Assembly (NCBI GenBank): GCA_021782815.1
Contig: JAJXUO010000020.1
Location: 1 to 50,198, forward strand
Direction: 5' to 3'
DNA from: Pseudomonadota bacterium
Lineage (GTDB): Bacteria > Pseudomonadota > Alphaproteobacteria > Rhodospirillales > Magnetospirillaceae
Length of the DNA stretch: 50,198 nucleotides
Below are positions 1 through 12,054 of the stretch, one piece after another. The notes beneath the pieces are model-generated. The model was given only the letters and a program-made list of their open reading frames with translations, had not been told where the DNA came from and ran no database searches. How positions within the stretch are numbered: position 1 is the stretch's first letter; every line of letters begins with the position of its first letter. Both the position numbers and the translations under genes were made by a program.

Positions 1-504
1 GGGAATTTCGTCGTCGAGATCCGGGGGGGCGTCCCAGCCCGAGCCGCCGCCGCTGCCGCCGCCCGACGCGCGGCGCGCCGCCGCCGGGGCGCGCGAGCCG
101 CCGCCATAGGATTCGCCCGCGGAGGCACCGTAATCGCCGCCGCCTTCCGAGCCGCTGCGGCCGTCCAGCAGCGTCAGCTCGCCGCGGAATTTTCCGATGA
201 CGATTTCGGTGGTGTATTTTTCCTGGCCGCTCTGGTCGGTCCATTTGCGGGTTTGCAGCGCCCCTTCGATATAGACCTTGCTGCCCTTCTTCAGGAAGCG
301 TTCGGCCACATCGGCGATGCGGTCGTTGAATACCACCACGCGGTGCCATTCGGTTTTTTCGCGCCGTTCGCCGGAACGGTCCTTCCAGCTTTCCGAGGTG
401 GCGATGTTCAGGGAAACGATCTTCGAGCCGTCCTGGCCGTGGCGCACTTCCGGATCGCGCCCGAGATTGCCGATAAGAATGACTTTGTTGACTGAACCGG
501 CCAT
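1..504 (-). CDS. ssb: Single-stranded DNA-binding protein SSB (C-terminus cut by window edge)
   Basis: SSB coats single-stranded DNA in replication, recombination and repair, and recruits partners through its acidic tip. The visible 168 codons start [20 protein letters not shown], the classic SSB opening. The OB fold covers about residues 1-112, with aromatic DNA-contact residues around W40, W53 and W88. A Gly/Ser/Ala-rich linker (about 113-157) contains GGGSGGGSG. The visible end reads DLDDEIP, so only the final Phe and stop should lie outside the window. The ATG at 504 is preceded by GAGGAG about 9 bases upstream. The gene is divergent from the solute-binding protein at 690. Identification is essentially certain; only the last codons are missing. 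Confidence 0.96.
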   Translation of the reverse strand, partial: MAGSVNKVILIGNLGRDPEVRHGQDGSKIVSLNIATSESWKDRSGERREKTEWHRVVVFNDRIADVAERFLKKGSKVYIEGALQTRKWTDQSGQEKYTTEIVIGKFRGELTLLDGRSGSEGGGDYGASAGESYGGGSRAPAAARRASGGGSGGGSGWDAPPDLDDEIP

Positions 505-536
505 TGCCCGCGCTCCTCGCTGATGAACTGGGGCGG

Positions 537-565
537 ACTTTAATCGCCCCCCGCCCCGTCCGCAA
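537..565 (-). promoter_or_regulatory. Candidate sigma-70 promoter of ssb
   Basis: On the - strand TTGCGG (560-565) and TAAAGT (537-542) are separated by exactly 17 bases. The predicted start near 530 would give a leader of about 26 bases containing the GAGGAG ribosome site. It was called by eye from box similarity and spacing. Confidence 0.45.
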
Positions 566-630
566 ATGCCATTTTCGGGCCACGCCTTCAGATTGAACGG
601 CGGAGCGCGGCCAAGACCGATTCCGCTTTA

Positions 631-659
631 TTGCGCGAACCCCGAAGCCTGTTTAAAAT
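631..659 (+). promoter_or_regulatory. Candidate sigma-70 promoter of the solute-binding protein gene
   Basis: TTGCGC (631-636) and TAAAAT (654-659, one mismatch from the -10 consensus) are 17 bases apart. The predicted transcript start near 666 leaves a short leader with GGAGG (680-684) before the ATG at 690. It is divergent from the ssb promoter. Confidence 0.5.
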
Positions 660-689
660 TATGGTACTGTGAACTTTTTGGAGGCCGTG

Positions 690-1910
690 ATGGCTGGATT
701 CCATACGCGTTTCGGGGCCGCGGTCGTCGCGGCGGCGCTCTTGGCGGGCGGTCCCGCCCTGGCCGGGGACGAGCTGAAGATCGGCGCCGTTCTGCCCCTC
801 ACCGGCGAACTGGCCGATTACGGCCCGGCCGCCAAGAACGGCATCGAACTGGCCATCGCCCAGATTAACAAGGCCGGCGGCGTCAATTCCGCCCCGGTGA
901 ACCTGGCGGTGGGCGACGATCAGACCAGCCCGCAGGCCGGCGTGGACGCCGCCCAGAAGCTGGTGTCGGTGGAGCATGTGGACGCCATCCTGGGGCCGAT
1001 GGGCTCGGGCGTGTTCATCCCCGTGGCGAAAACCGTGACCATTCCCGCCGGGATCCCGCTGATTTCCGGGTCGGCCACCTCGCCGGTGATCAGCACCCTC
1101 GACTCCAAGGGCTACACCTTCCGCACCGTGCCGTCCGATGCCTTCCAGGGCGTGGCCCTGGCCCAGGTGACCAAGGAAAAGGGCTATACCTCGGTCGGCG
1201 TCATCTATGTCAACAACGACTACGGCAAGGGCCTGGCCGAATCCTTCCAGAAGTCCTTCACCAAGGCCGGCGGCAAGGTGACCGCCGCGGTGCCCTTCGA
1301 GCCCAAGCAGGCCAGCTTCCGCGGCGAAGTGCAGAAGGCCGCCACCGGTCATCCGCAGGCCCTGGTGCTGATCGCCTATACCGGCGACGGCGTGCCGATT
1401 TTGAAGGAAGCCCTGGAAAGCGGTCATTTCAGCCATTTCATGCTGTCGGACGGCATGAAGGCCCCTGAAATCGTCGATGCCATCGGCGCCGATTATCTGA
1501 ACGGTTCCGCCGGCACCGCCGCCGCGCCCCTGCCCGGCTATGCCGCCGCAGAAACCTTCCGCGCCGCCTACAAGGCCAAGTTCGGCCAGGTGTCGCCCAA
1601 GCCCTATATCGATACCTTCTACGACGCCACCTACGTCATCGCCCTGGCCGCCGAGAAGGCTCATTCCAACAATGGCGCCAAGATCCGCGACGCCATCAAG
1701 GACGTGACCGCCGCCGACGGCGTGAAGGTGGGCCCCGGCGAGTTCGCCAAGGCCAAGGCCGCCATCGCCCAGGGCAAGAAAATCGACTATATCGGCGCCT
1801 CGGGCCCGGTGAAGTTCGACGCCCATGGCGATGTGGGCGGCACCTTCGCCCATTGGGAGATCCAGAACGGCAAGATCGTGACCGTGAAGATCTTCGAACC
1901 CAAGGAATAA
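690..1910 (+). CDS. Branched-chain amino-acid type ABC transporter, periplasmic substrate-binding protein
   Basis: This is a periplasmic type-I binding protein of the LivJ/LivK (Peripla_BP_6) family, which captures branched-chain amino acids or related amides and delivers them to a LivHM permease. The 406-residue protein has a clear signal peptide ending ALAGDELKIG near residue 25, followed by the family motif IGAVLPLTGELADYGPAAKN. The ATG at 690 is preferred over the in-frame GTG at 669 because GGAGG sits 5 bases before it. The cognate permease and ATPase genes lie 3 kb away on the opposite strand. A strong terminator follows directly, so it is probably monocistronic. The true ligand cannot be read from the sequence; urea, amides or aromatic acids are alternatives. 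Confidence 0.9.
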   Translation: MAGFHTRFGAAVVAAALLAGGPALAGDELKIGAVLPLTGELADYGPAAKNGIELAIAQINKAGGVNSAPVNLAVGDDQTSPQAGVDAAQKLVSVEHVDAILGPMGSGVFIPVAKTVTIPAGIPLISGSATSPVISTLDSKGYTFRTVPSDAFQGVALAQVTKEKGYTSVGVIYVNNDYGKGLAESFQKSFTKAGGKVTAAVPFEPKQASFRGEVQKAATGHPQALVLIAYTGDGVPILKEALESGHFSHFMLSDGMKAPEIVDAIGADYLNGSAGTAAAPLPGYAAAETFRAAYKAKFGQVSPKPYIDTFYDATYVIALAAEKAHSNNGAKIRDAIKDVTAADGVKVGPGEFAKAKAAIAQGKKIDYIGASGPVKFDAHGDVGGTFAHWEIQNGKIVTVKIFEPKE

Positions 1911-1932
1911 ACCCGCTTTCCGGCGGATTTTG

Positions 1933-1974
1933 GAAGCCCCGGCGGATGCCTGTCCGCCGGGGCTTCTGCTTTTG
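1933..1974 (+). terminator. Rho-independent terminator after the binding-protein gene
   Basis: A perfect 14-bp stem (1933-1946 with 1953-1966; arms begin GAAGCCCC and end GGGGCTTC) closes a 6-base loop and is followed by TGCTTTT. Confidence 0.8.
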
Positions 1975-2025
1975 GCCCCGCTGAGGTAGCCTTGGGCCGA
2001 CGGAATGACCAGGAAAGGGAAGATC

Positions 2026-2484
2026 ATGACCCGTTTCACCACTGTTTTGAGCGGCGCCGTGGCCGTGGGCCTGCTGCTGGGAAGCGCCGCCCTGGCGCAG
2101 GATCTCTCCGGCATCGCCGGTCAATTGCTGGGGGGGCAGGCCACGCAAGGCCAGCAAGCCGCGCCGTCGGCGCCGCAGATGCCGGGCATCTCCTCGCTGC
2201 TGGGTGGGGCCATGCCCAACGTTTCCTCGGCGTCGGCCGATAACGTGACCGGCGTGCTCAGCTATTGCGTTCAGAGCAAGGTGTTGAGCGGCGGCACGGC
2301 GGCTTCGCTGCTGGGCAGCCTCACGGGGCGCGGCGACGTGCGCTCCTCGCCCGGCTTCCAGGCCGGGCAGCAGGGCCTGCTGCAAACCGGCGGCGGCAAC
2401 GATTTCTCGCTGGCCAGCCTGAAGGAACAGGTGAAATCCAAGCTGTGCGATCTGGTGATGCAGCGGGCCCAGTCGCTGCTGTAA
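2026..2484 (+). CDS. Secreted DUF2501 family protein (YjjA-like)
   Basis: This is a small exported protein of 152 residues with no established role. A signal peptide (about residues 1-24, ending SAALAQ) precedes a Gly/Gln/Ser-rich segment. The conserved C-terminal half has SYCVQSKVL, GLLQTGGG and LKEQVKSKLCDLVM, which I recognise as the DUF2501 pattern of E. coli YjjA. The two cysteines (in SYC and KLCD) could form a disulfide in the periplasm. The ATG at 2026 is chosen over the one at 2005 because AGGAAAGGGA ends 5 bases before it and the signal peptide starts there. It is flanked by terminators on both sides, so it is probably transcribed alone. Confidence 0.75.
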   Translation: MTRFTTVLSGAVAVGLLLGSAALAQDLSGIAGQLLGGQATQGQQAAPSAPQMPGISSLLGGAMPNVSSASADNVTGVLSYCVQSKVLSGGTAASLLGSLTGRGDVRSSPGFQAGQQGLLQTGGGNDFSLASLKEQVKSKLCDLVMQRAQSLL

Positions 2485-2492
2485 CCCGTCTT

Positions 2493-2532
2493 CCGGCGCC
2501 TCTGCTCCCGGCAGGATGGAGGCGCCGGTTTT
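2493..2532 (+). terminator. Rho-independent terminator after the DUF2501 gene
   Basis: CCGGCGCCTC (2493-2502) pairs perfectly with GAGGCGCCGG (2519-2528), followed by TTTT. The 16-base loop is long for a terminator. Confidence 0.65.
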
Positions 2533-2561
2533 CCAACGTTCCGACCATGATTTACGAGGTT

Positions 2562-2581
2562 GATGCGCGGGCTTGCGCATC
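2562..2581. repeat. Inverted repeat upstream of the MFS gene, possible operator
   Basis: GATGCGC (2562-2568), a 6-base spacer, then GCGCATC (2575-2581): perfect 7-bp arms located 72 bases before the MFS start. No known regulator is recognised. Confidence 0.4.
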
Positions 2582-2652
2582 GGGACCGCCATCGGCCTTT
2601 ATGTCGCCACGGAAGCCATCGAAATTCTGAGAGAGGCGGGAGACCAGACATC

Positions 2653-3852
2653 ATGCCCCAGCAGCGCCCCGCTCCGCTGAAACAGATCCCGTCCGGCGTT
2701 TGGGTGCTCGGCTTCGTCAGCATGCTGATGGATGTCTCGTCGGAAATGATCCACAGCCTGCTGCCGCTGTTCATGGTGACGACCCTGGGGGCAAGCGGCC
2801 TGGTTGTCGGCCTGGTCGAGGGATTGGCGGAATCCACGGCTCTGATCATCAAAATTTTCTCGGGCGCGCTCAGCGACTATCTGGGCCGGCGCAAGGCCCT
2901 AGCGGTGTTCGGCTATACCCTGGGCGCGCTGAGCAAGCCCCTGTTCGCCCTGGCGCCGAGCCTGGGCGTCGTGCTTGCCGCGCGGCTGCTGGATCGTGTC
3001 GGCAAAGGCGTGCGCGGCGCGCCGCGCGATGCCCTGGTGGCCGATCTGACGCCGCCGCACATCCGGGGGGCGGCCTTCGGTCTGCGCCAGTCCCTGGATA
3101 CGGTGGGGGCGGTGTGCGGACCGTTGCTGGCGGTTGGCCTGATGCTGCTATGGGCCAATGATTTCCGTGCCGTGTTCTGGGTTGCGGTCATTCCGAGCCT
3201 GGCCAGCGCCGCCCTGCTTGCCGTCGGCCTGCGCGAACCGCCCCGTCCTCACAGCGATAAACGCACCAATCCCATCCGGCGCGAAACGTTGCGGCGCCTC
3301 CCCGCCGCCTATTGGTGGGTGATCGGTGTCGGCGCGGTTTTCACGCTGGCGCGCTTCAGCGAGGCTTTTCTGGTGTTGCGCGCCCGGCAGAGCGGCGTGG
3401 CCATCGCCTTTGTGCCGCTGGTGATGGTGGCGATGAATGTGATCTATTCGCTCTCGGCCTATCCCTTCGGCAGGCTGTCCGACCGCATGAGCCATCGCGC
3501 TTTGCTCGCCTGGGGCCTCGCCGTGCTGATCGCCGCCGATCTGGTGCTCGCCGCAAACGACCAGTGGCACGGCGTCCTTGCCGGCGTCGCCTTGTGGGGC
3601 GTGCATATGGGCATGACGCAGGGGCTGCTGGCGACGATGCTGGCCGAGACCGCGCCGGCCGATCTGCGCGGCACCGCCTACGGATTTTTCAATCTGCTCA
3701 GCGGCATCGCCATGCTGTTCGCCAGTGTCGTCGCCGGTTTGCTGTGGGATCGGCTGGGCGCGGCGATCCCGTTCTATGCCGGGGCCGGCTTCAGCGCCAT
3801 CGCCTTGATGGGTCTGGCCTGGATGCCGGTTACGGGGCGGGGCCGTTCTTGA
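2653..3852 (+). CDS. Major facilitator superfamily transporter
   Basis: This is a 399-residue inner-membrane transporter with about 12 hydrophobic segments. The loop after the second helix (SDYLGRRKAL) is the MFS motif-A region. An acidic pair in the first helix (MDVSSEMIHSLLPLF) and the RVGKGVRGAPRDAL segment match a bacterial MFS subgroup of unassigned substrate. The ATG at 2653 is chosen because the upstream extension to 2560 is Arg/His-rich and not membrane-like; GAGGCGGGAGA lies just before. It is convergent with the ketopantoate-reductase-like gene, 43 bases away, with no clear terminator between. Substrate unknown; efflux of a small molecule is as likely as uptake. Confidence 0.8.
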   Translation: MPQQRPAPLKQIPSGVWVLGFVSMLMDVSSEMIHSLLPLFMVTTLGASGLVVGLVEGLAESTALIIKIFSGALSDYLGRRKALAVFGYTLGALSKPLFALAPSLGVVLAARLLDRVGKGVRGAPRDALVADLTPPHIRGAAFGLRQSLDTVGAVCGPLLAVGLMLLWANDFRAVFWVAVIPSLASAALLAVGLREPPRPHSDKRTNPIRRETLRRLPAAYWWVIGVGAVFTLARFSEAFLVLRARQSGVAIAFVPLVMVAMNVIYSLSAYPFGRLSDRMSHRALLAWGLAVLIAADLVLAANDQWHGVLAGVALWGVHMGMTQGLLATMLAETAPADLRGTAYGFFNLLSGIAMLFASVVAGLLWDRLGAAIPFYAGAGFSAIALMGLAWMPVTGRGRS

Positions 3853-3895
3853 AGAACCGCGTGGCGCACAGCCTGCCGATACATGGGGAAGCCGC

Positions 3896-4810
3896 TCAGG
3901 CGGTCCGCTGCGCCTCGTAGGCCTGAAGGTGGGCGTTGGCCACCCGCAGCAGCGGCGTTTCCAAACCGAAAGCGCGGGCGCGGGCCAGCATGTCGCCCAG
4001 GATATGCGCGCCCTCGGTGGGGCCGCCCCGTTCGATATCGCGCAGCATCGAGGCCTTGCCGGGCGACCCCTGTCGCAGCAGCATGGCCTCGGTATCGGCC
4101 AGCGACGCCGCCTCGGGCGGGTAGCCCTCGGCCGTGGACACCGCCAGGCATTCGGCCAGCAGGGCGCGGATCAGGGCCTCGCCGTCCTCGGCCTGCAGAA
4201 TGGCGCCGATGGGGGCGCGCATCAGGCAGGTCATGCCGGCATAGCTGGCCAGACGCACATATTTCTCCCACATGCTGGCCAGGATGTCGGCGCTGTAGAC
4301 CAGATCGTAACGGCCCTTTTCCAGCGCGGCATGCAGGCGGCGGCACACCGCCTCCTGCGCCGGAACGCGCGGCCCCAGGGTCAGGCGATGCAGATGGTCG
4401 AGATGGCGGATCTCCCCCTGCGGCCCCAGGGTGACGCCGATATGACAGAGGCCGCCGAGAACCTTTTCGGCGCCGAAACGGTCGTCCAGCGTTTGCAGAT
4501 GGCGCAAACCGTTGAGCAGCGGCAGCACCACGGTGTCCGGCCCCACCGCCGGAGCGACGGCCTCGATGGCCGAGGAGAGGTCATAGGCCTTGCACGACAG
4601 CAAAACCGCATCGAACGCTCGGTCGGCCCGGGTGACGAGGCGGATGGGCATGCGCACGTCGCCATATTGGCTGGTCAGCACAAGTCCTTGCGCCGCAAGC
4701 TTTTCCGCCCGGGCCGGGCGCACCAGGAAGGTGACGTCGGCCCCGGCCTCGGCCAGACGGCCGCCGTAATAACCGCCAATGCCCCCCGCCCCCAAGATCA
4801 GCAACCGCAT
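3896..4810 (-). CDS. 2-dehydropantoate 2-reductase family protein (PanE/ApbA-like)
   Basis: Family members reduce ketopantoate to pantoate with NADPH in coenzyme A synthesis. Many paralogues act on other 2-keto acids. The 304-residue protein opens MRLLILGAGGIGGYYGG, an NADP Rossmann motif at about 7-13, keeps the family lysine in LLSCKAYDL (about 98) and PLLNGL, and has the all-helical C-terminal ketopantoate-reductase domain. The ATG at 4810 has GGGAGG 7 bases upstream. It lies downstream of livGFHM but beyond a strong terminator, so it probably has its own promoter. The position beside a branched-chain amino-acid importer hints at keto-acid metabolism (inference). Assignment as the true PanE is not certain. 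Confidence 0.78.
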   Translation of the reverse strand: MRLLILGAGGIGGYYGGRLAEAGADVTFLVRPARAEKLAAQGLVLTSQYGDVRMPIRLVTRADRAFDAVLLSCKAYDLSSAIEAVAPAVGPDTVVLPLLNGLRHLQTLDDRFGAEKVLGGLCHIGVTLGPQGEIRHLDHLHRLTLGPRVPAQEAVCRRLHAALEKGRYDLVYSADILASMWEKYVRLASYAGMTCLMRAPIGAILQAEDGEALIRALLAECLAVSTAEGYPPEAASLADTEAMLLRQGSPGKASMLRDIERGGPTEGAHILGDMLARARAFGLETPLLRVANAHLQAYEAQRTA

Positions 4811-4864
4811 CCGCCGGACCTCCCGATGTTTTCCGCCCTCATGATCGGCACGACGCGGACAAAA

Positions 4865-4890
4865 GAAAAGCCTCCCGAAGGAGGCTTTTC
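4865..4890 (-). terminator. Rho-independent terminator of the livGFHM operon
   Basis: An 11-bp perfect stem (4865-4875 with 4880-4890; GAAAAGCCTCC arms) closes a CGAA tetraloop. On the - strand it is followed by a T-rich run, placing it 13 bases after the livM stop and before the gene at 4810. Confidence 0.85.
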
Positions 4891-4902
4891 GTGGGCGGTG
4901 GT

Positions 4903-5868
4903 TTAAGCCTCGTCCTCGGCCTCGGCCGAGGAGGCCGGGCTGGCACCCACATGGGGGCGTTCCTCGGGCAGCAGGCCCTCGGGGCGGCGCAGCAGGATCA
5001 CCTGCAGCAGCACGCCGATCAGGAGCACGCGCAGGGCGCTGCCCTGGGTGACGTAATCGGCGGGCAGCTGGTTGGTGAGCAGTTCGGTGCCCGACCACAC
5101 CACCCAGATGACGAAGGCCCCCAGCACGGCGCCCTTGTTGTTGCCCGAGCCGCCGGCGATCAGCATCACCCACACCAGGAAGGTGGCGAACACCGGTTCG
5201 AAGGCTTCGGGGCTGACGAAGCCGATGAAATGGGCATAGAGCGCGCCGCCCAGCCCCATGATCATCGAGCCCAGCACGAAGGCCTCCATGCGGAAGCGGT
5301 AGATGTTCTTGCCCGCCGCCTGGGCGCCCAGCTCGTTTTCGCGCAAGGCCCGCAGCACGCGGCCCCAGGGGGATTTGCGCGCCCGCTCCACGGCGAAATA
5401 GGTGGCGGCCAGCACCAGCAGCACCACCGCCAGATAGACCAGCGGATTGGCGCTGAGGGGACGGGCGATGCCGGCGATGCCGCGCACGCCGTTGCCGATC
5501 CAGTCCTCGTTCTTCAGCACCAGGCGGATGATTTCCGAAATGCCGATGGTGGCGATGGCCAGATAATCCTCGCGCAGTTTCAGGGTGAGCAGCCCGACGA
5601 AGAAGGCCACCAGCCCCGAAACCGCCATGGCCACCATGAGACCGGCGCCGAAGGGCAGGCCCAGGCCGCCCAGATGGCTGGGCGACGGCGGCGTGGTGAC
5701 GATGGCGGCGCAATAGGCGCCGATGGCATAGAAGCCGGCGATGCCGATATTGAACAGCCCGGTCATGCCCCACTGCACGTTGAGGGCCAGGGACACCACG
5801 CCGTAGATGGCGGCCAGGGTCAGCAGGAACACGCCGTAGCTGGCCAGTCCGGAAAGATCGATGCTCAT
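4903..5868 (-). CDS. livM: Branched-chain amino-acid ABC transporter permease LivM
   Basis: One of the two membrane subunits of a HAAT-family importer: 321 residues, about nine hydrophobic segments. The family signature is visible as NVQWGMTGLFNIGIAGFYAI near residues 30-50 and as the EAA-like cytoplasmic loop around PWGRVLRALRENELGAQAAG. The C-terminal hydrophilic tail (EERPHVGASPASSAEAEDEA) is acidic. The ATG at 5868 overlaps the livH stop by 4 bases (ATGA), indicating translational coupling. It is the last gene of livGFHM before the terminator at 4865-4890. The 625-residue open frame crossing this region in another frame is a composition artefact. Confidence 0.92.
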   Translation of the reverse strand: MSIDLSGLASYGVFLLTLAAIYGVVSLALNVQWGMTGLFNIGIAGFYAIGAYCAAIVTTPPSPSHLGGLGLPFGAGLMVAMAVSGLVAFFVGLLTLKLREDYLAIATIGISEIIRLVLKNEDWIGNGVRGIAGIARPLSANPLVYLAVVLLVLAATYFAVERARKSPWGRVLRALRENELGAQAAGKNIYRFRMEAFVLGSMIMGLGGALYAHFIGFVSPEAFEPVFATFLVWVMLIAGGSGNNKGAVLGAFVIWVVWSGTELLTNQLPADYVTQGSALRVLLIGVLLQVILLRRPEGLLPEERPHVGASPASSAEAEDEA

Positions 5869-6731
5869 CGGCGGGCTCCCAGCAATCCGTTGGGCTTGAC
5901 CACCAGCATGATCACCATGACGGCGAAGGCGGTGGCGGGCTTATAGGCCGGCGGCAGCACAGCGGTGGACATTTCCGAGGCCACGCCGATGATCATGCCG
6001 CCGACGATGGCGCCGTAGGGCTTGCCGAAGCCGCCCAGGATGGCGGCGGCGAAGATGGGCAGCAGCGCCGACCAGCCCATCATCGGGGTCAGCCGGGTAT
6101 CCAGGGCCAGGAACACCCCGGCGGCGGCGGCCAGCGCCCCGCCCAGGGCCCAGGTCCAGACGATCACCTTCTCGGCGTCGATGCCGGTGACGCGGGCCAG
6201 GTCCATATTGTCGCTCATGGCCCGCATGGCCTTGCCCATGCGGGTCCGGGTGAGGAACAGATGCACGGCGATGACGATGACGATGGTGCCGCCCAGAATC
6301 CACAGCTGCTGCGGGCTGACCATCAGATCGCCGAAATGCATGGGCATGTCGATGCCCTTGACGAAGGAGCGGTCCTGCGGGCCCCACACCAGCTGCACCA
6401 GGCTGCGGATGATCAGGGCCATGCCGAACGACGAGATCAGCAAAATCACCGGCTGGGTGCGGCGCAGGCGGCGATAGACCAATTGGTCGGCCGCCACCGA
6501 GACCAGGGCGCCGGCGATCATGCCCACCGGCAGCGCCAGCCACACCGGCGCGTGCAGGGTGGAGACCACGGCGAAGGCGGCATAGGCCCCCAGGGTCATG
6601 ATGTCGCCATGGGCGAAGTTGGAAAAACGCAAGATGCCGAACAGCAGCGACACACCGATGGCGCCCAGGGTGAGAATGCTGCCCAGCACCACCCCGTAAA
6701 TCGCCAGCTGGAGGAGATCGGTCACATCCAT
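5865..6731 (-). CDS. livH: Branched-chain amino-acid ABC transporter permease LivH
   Basis: This is the second permease subunit, 288 residues, starting MDVTDLLQLAIYGVVLGSIL with GAIGVSLLFGILRFSNFAHGDIMT, the strongly conserved LivH N-terminal pattern. The coupling loop RMGKAMRAMSDNMDLARVTG is at about 190-210. The ATG at 6731 is preferred over the longer frame to 6827, whose extra residues (MCWPWAATASR...) are antisense-like and overlap livF. It lies 4 bases after livF and overlaps livM by 4 bases, so all four liv genes form one operon. It pairs with LivM and binds the LivG and LivF ATPases. Confidence 0.93.
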   Translation of the reverse strand: MDVTDLLQLAIYGVVLGSILTLGAIGVSLLFGILRFSNFAHGDIMTLGAYAAFAVVSTLHAPVWLALPVGMIAGALVSVAADQLVYRRLRRTQPVILLISSFGMALIIRSLVQLVWGPQDRSFVKGIDMPMHFGDLMVSPQQLWILGGTIVIVIAVHLFLTRTRMGKAMRAMSDNMDLARVTGIDAEKVIVWTWALGGALAAAAGVFLALDTRLTPMMGWSALLPIFAAAILGGFGKPYGAIVGGMIIGVASEMSTAVLPPAYKPATAFAVMVIMLVVKPNGLLGARR

Positions 6732-6735
6732 TCCT

Positions 6736-7445
6736 CTAGCCTCCCAGAAACATTTCAGCGATTTCACGGTTGGCCAGCAGTCCGGCCCCCGTATCCTCGA
6801 AGCGGTTGCGGCCCATGGCCAGCACATAGCCGCGGTGGGCGATTTCCAGCGCCTGCTTGGCGTTCTGCTCCACCATCAGCACGCCGATGCCGAGCTTGTT
6901 GATCTCGACGATGCGCTCGAAGGTCTGCTCGATGAACAGCGGCGACAGCCCGGCGGTGGGTTCGTCCAGCAGGATCAGTTTGGGATCCAGCATCAGGGCG
7001 CGGCCCATGGCCACCATCTGCCGCTCGCCGCCCGACATGGAACCGGCGGCCTGTTTGCGCCGTTCCTTGAGGCGCGGAAAAATCTCGAAAATGCGCTCCA
7101 TCTGTTGGGCGGCGCCGCCGTCCTTGCGCAGATAGGCGCCCATTTCCAGGTTTTCCTGCACGGTCATGCTGGGAAACACGTTCTTTTCCTGCGGCACGAA
7201 CGACATGCCGCGCCGCACCACCAGATCGGGCCGCATGTTGGTGATGTCCTCGCCCTGGAAGATCACGGCGCCCTGGCGGATTTTCACCAGGCCGAAGGCC
7301 GACTTCATCAGGGTGGACTTGCCGGCGCCGTTGGGGCCGACGATGACCACGATCTCGTTTTGGGCCACGGTCAGCGAGGCCCCTTTCAGGATATCGTTGC
7401 CGCCATAGCCGCCGATCAGGCTTTGCATATCGAGAAGATGTTCGC

Positions 7446-7449
<4 letters not shown>
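6736..7449 (-). CDS. livF: Branched-chain amino-acid ABC transporter ATP-binding protein LivF
   Basis: This cytoplasmic ATPase subunit energises the LivHM channel. It has 237 residues: Walker A GPNGAGKST at 38-46, Q-loop in FVPQEKNVFP (about 85-94), ABC signature MSGGERQ at 138-144, Walker B LILLDEP at 158-164 and the H-loop region replaced by MVEQNAKQAL as in LivF proteins. The length is typical. The ATG at 7449 overlaps the livG stop by 4 bases. It works as a heterodimer with LivG. Confidence 0.95.
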
Positions 7450-8243
<794 letters not shown>

Positions 8244-8296
8244 TGGCTGGAACGCGCCTCGCGGGCGGGGGTGAGCCGCCTGATGTTTAAAGTTTC

Positions 8297-8311
8297 GTTC
8301 TGACCGCCTTC
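8297..8311. promoter_or_regulatory. Possible LexA-like box between livG and uvrA
   Basis: GTTC-N7-CTTC, one base away from the alphaproteobacterial SOS box GTTC-N7-GTTC, lies 117 bases before the uvrA start. uvrA is a usual LexA target in this class, but the half-site mismatch makes this weak. Confidence 0.25.
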
Positions 8312-8427
8312 CTTAACGCCAGCAAGGATTTTTTGCCAACATTTTCAGCACGACAACCCATATATTGTGTCCCGTCACCCTCCCCGGCTATAGCCCTTAC
8401 CCTTGCCGTTCTCCTCATGGTGGAAGC

Positions 8428-11270
<2,843 letters not shown>

Positions 11271-11274
<4 letters not shown>

Positions 11275-11981
11275 AGCGTTTCCTGATGACCGCCATCGCC
11301 CTTGTGGCCGGTCTGGTCATGGCTATCGGGATTTTCGTCTATATCAAGTCGGATTCCCTGGTGAAACAGGCCATCGAGAGCATCGGCGCCCAGGTGACCG
11401 GGGTGCCGGTCACCGTGGGCGCGGTGGATTTGCAGCTGACCGAGGGCAAGGTGACCTTGACCGATCTGACGGTGGGCATGCCGAAAGGCTTTCAGGGCGA
11501 TCACAGCCTGAAGGCCGCCCGCATCGCCATAACCCTGACACCGGGCACCGCCTCGAAAAATCCGCTGGTGATCCGGCAGGTGGCGGTGGATGGCGCCCAG
11601 TTGGTCTACGCCCTGGCCGCCGATGGCGGCAGCAATCTGCAGGCGCTGCGCGCCGCCGGGAATAAACCGACGGCACAGGGCGGCAGCGCCTCTTCACTGC
11701 CGGGAAGCCGCATCCGGCTGGTGATCAAGGCCTTCGACATGACCAACGGCACCATCGCCCTGGCCGCGCCCCTGCCCGGTGGTCCGGGCACGGTGAAACT
11801 GGAGGACCTGCACCTGACCGATATCGGCCGCTCGGAAAACGGCCTCGATGGCGCGGATCTGGCGCAGCGTCTGGTGGCGGCGCTGACCGCCGATGCCCTG
11901 CGCTCGGTGATGCTGGCTACGGCGGGCCCGCAGTTGAAAGCCCTGGGCGAAAGCCTGCTGCACGGCGTGCTGGGGCAATAA
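11271..11981 (+). CDS. Membrane-anchored protein of unknown function, AsmA/DUF748-like
   Basis: This 236-residue protein is translationally coupled to uvrA through an ATGA overlap. Residues 7-27 form one membrane segment, and the rest would lie in the periplasm. The body reads like an AsmA-type beta repeat: [24 protein letters not shown], then [23 protein letters not shown] and [12 protein letters not shown]. This suggests a role near the envelope, but no catalytic motif is visible. A flexible Gly/Ser/Ala stretch sits at about 125-145. A bidirectional terminator follows. The co-transcription with uvrA may simply be local architecture. The family assignment is by pattern only. Confidence 0.6.
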
Positions 11982-11994
11982 CACTTCAAAAAAC

Positions 11995-12026
11995 AAAAAC
12001 CCCCGGGCCGAAGCCCGGGGGTTTTT
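11995..12026. terminator. Bidirectional terminator between the uvrA operon and ompW
   Basis: A perfect 14-bp stem (11995-12008 with 12013-12026), a C/G core flanked by A5 and T5 with a CGAA loop, serves both converging genes. Confidence 0.88.
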
Positions 12027-12054
12027 CCGTATCCGGAGTGAACCGGAAGACGGA

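Noticed and set aside
588-2114. 508-codon open frame on the - strand opposite the solute-binding protein gene
   Set aside because: It is antisense to a clear family member; long antisense frames are expected at this GC content, and the product is Gly/His/Ala-rich without domain character.
3896-5773. 625-codon frame joining the PanE-like protein to an upstream segment
   Set aside because: The upstream half is livM read in the wrong frame (Arg/His/Gly-rich); the terminator at 4865-4890 and the ribosome site before 4810 show the true start.
8333-8366. TTGCCA and TATATT before uvrA as a sigma-70 promoter
   Set aside because: Spacing is 22 bases, outside the workable range; only the TATATT remains as a possible -10 box.
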